Assembly (NCBI RefSeq): GCF_000495815.1 | Contig: NZ_AWGE01000001.1 | Coordinates: forward strand, 372,001 to 436,000 | Source of the DNA: Asticcacaulis sp. AC466 | GTDB lineage: Bacteria > Pseudomonadota > Alphaproteobacteria > Caulobacterales > Caulobacteraceae | DNA: 64,000 nt | Reading direction: 5' to 3' | Position numbers and translations under genes: made by a program | The notes under the pieces: generated by a model | The model's database searches: none | What the model was told of the DNA's origin: nothing | What the model saw: only the letters and a program-made list of their open reading frames with translations | Shown here: positions 63,017 through 64,000 of the stretch, in pieces | How positions within the stretch are numbered: the first letter of the stretch is position 1 | Layout of the letters: every line of letters begins with the position of its first letter

Positions 63017-64000
63017 TCAGGTCAGAACCAGCCGGCGCGTCAGTCCAATCGCCTCCAGGAAGCTTTCATCGTGGCTGACGACGATCAGAGCGCCATCATA
63101 GGCACGTAGCCCCGCCTCGACGGCGGCGATGGAATCAATATCGAGGTGGTTGGTCGGTTCGTCCAGAATCAGCAACGAAGGCGCAGAGACGCCTCCGGTC
63201 ACGCACGCAAGCCCGGCGCGCAACAATTGCCCACCGCTGAGAGTTCCTGTGCTTTGAAGCGCGGCATCGGCGCGGAACATGAAGCGAGCGAGCGCCGCGC
63301 GACACGCGTTTTCGTCGGCGTCCGGATGCAGGCAACGAAAGTTTTCCCTGATCGAGAGGTTGGGATCGAGCAGGCTGACCGATTGGTCGAGCAGGGCCAT
63401 GTCCGGCGTTACCCGCACCGTGCCTGACCATGGAGCCAGGCGGCCGCTTATAACGGCGAGCAGGGTTGTCTTGCCGGCACCGTTCGCACCGGTAATCGCG
63501 ACGCGTTCCGGTCCGGTGATGGCAAAAGACAAGTCGCGGATAACAGGATGGTTCAGGCTGTAGCCGGCGGTGACGGTATCGAGTGTCACGACCGAACGCC
63601 CTGGGTTCAGTCGCGCCGGCGGCAGGATGACGGATAGCGGCTGGAGGACTTCAATGCGACCGCGCGCGGTGGCGGCTGCCTCAAACGCATCTGTGCGCTG
63701 GCGTTCGGCCAGTCGAGTGGCGGACCCACTGGTATTTTCGCTGCGATTTTTCATGGCACCCAACAGGATTTTCGGCGCGCCCCCGCGCGCGGCCTTGCGC
63801 TGACCAGCGCCGTCTTTTCGCGCCTTGCGTTCGGCCGCGGCCTGGGCGTTGCGCGCCACCTCGGCAGCGCGTTTTTCGGCGTCGGCCAAATCGGCCTGGG
63901 CGGCGGCCAGATCCTGCGCCTTGCGGGCGCGGTACTGGCTCCAATTGCCTCCGTAGCGGGTGGCCCCTAATGCCGTCAGTTCAATTATGGCGTCCATGCT
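63017..64000 (-). CDS. ABC-F family ATPase, C-terminal part (cut by window end)
   Basis: The gene enters from beyond position 64000 and ends at 63017; about 327 residues are visible. Visible parts are the end of the first nucleotide-binding domain (MDAIIELTALGATRYGGNWS), the charged inter-domain linker with AQADLADAEKRAAEVARNAQ, and the complete second domain: Walker A TGANGAGKTTL, signature GTLSGGQLLRAGLA, Walker B LLILDEPTNHLDID and SHDESFL. Tandem NBDs without a membrane domain define ABC-F proteins, which act on the ribosome. The first NBD is outside the window. Confidence 0.9.
   Translation of the reverse strand, partial: SMDAIIELTALGATRYGGNWSQYRARKAQDLAAAQADLADAEKRAAEVARNAQAAAERKARKDGAGQRKAARGGAPKILLGAMKNRSENTSGSATRLAERQRTDAFEAAATARGRIEVLQPLSVILPPARLNPGRSVVTLDTVTAGYSLNHPVIRDLSFAITGPERVAITGANGAGKTTLLAVISGRLAPWSGTVRVTPDMALLDQSVSLLDPNLSIRENFRCLHPDADENACRAALARFMFRADAALQSTGTLSGGQLLRAGLACVTGGVSAPSLLILDEPTNHLDIDSIAAVEAGLRAYDGALIVVSHDESFLEAIGLTRRLVLT

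Overview
The window looks like the chromosome of an alphaproteobacterium, most likely a member of the Caulobacteraceae (Asticcacaulis or a close relative). The evidence is a GC-rich base composition, the alphaproteobacterial type of histidyl-tRNA synthetase, the DUF4167, DUF1178 and DUF2059 families, an MJ0042-type zinc-ribbon gene divergent from ftsEX, and the syntenic runs secA / parvulin lipoprotein / argJ / mutT, comF / grxC / nitrilase / DUF1178, and prmC / ubiG / lysC / ptsP. The genus is an inference. I saw no insertion sequence, prophage, CRISPR array, tRNA or rRNA; this is dense housekeeping sequence with some lineage-specific inserts.

Layout. 1-6.6 kb: a small HIG1-like membrane protein, a PduO-type cobalamin adenosyltransferase, etfBA and hbd (electron transfer from acyl-CoA oxidation), then two membrane proteins including a DUF418 protein. 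6.6-11.1 kb: a TlpA-like thiol reductase head to head with argH, followed by an LptM-like lipoprotein, lysA and an N-terminal remnant of a DUF4175 gene (arginine and lysine/diaminopimelate synthesis). 11.1-16.3 kb: hpt and a zinc-ribbon protein on the minus strand, divergent from a tightly coupled run ftsE-ftsX-ydcF-like-plsC-NTF2-like (envelope and division). 16.3-21.3 kb: a minus-strand group with a TPR-sulfotransferase, an exported M14 deacylase and three exported DUF2059-like proteins. 21.4-29.2 kb: secA, a parvulin lipoprotein, two tiny ORFs, argJ with a long N-terminal extension, mutT, a 36-residue membrane peptide and a class I methyltransferase. 29.2-36.3 kb: comF, grxC, nitrilase, DUF1178, then DUF4167, prmC and ubiG, divergent from lysC. 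36.5-42.7 kb: two tandem chemoreceptor genes of identical length, then ptsP (nitrogen PTS EI). 42.7-48.1 kb: a ScsB/DsbD-like thiol transporter, small exported or membrane proteins, and hisS. 48.1-54.1 kb: a structured RNA or leader with a strong terminator, an M13 metallopeptidase, a small lipoprotein, a TetR regulator preceded by three matching palindromes, and a second M13 metallopeptidase on the opposite strand. 54.3-64 kb: a Kef-type antiporter, a prephenate dehydrogenase-like protein, two different EF-hand proteins, a single-domain response regulator, a Crp/Fnr regulator, a DUF3857/transglutaminase protein and the C-terminal part of an ABC-F ATPase cut by the window end.

No single locus is clearly a new system. 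The best candidates are the three-hairpin RNA in front of the first M13 peptidase (48255-48366), the triple TGAAC-N3-GTTCA operator array in front of tetR between the two M13 genes, the duplicated chemoreceptors with an exactly conserved pair of periplasmic cysteines, and the cluster of three exported DUF2059-like proteins. All functions are inferred from sequence motifs read by eye; no database search was run.
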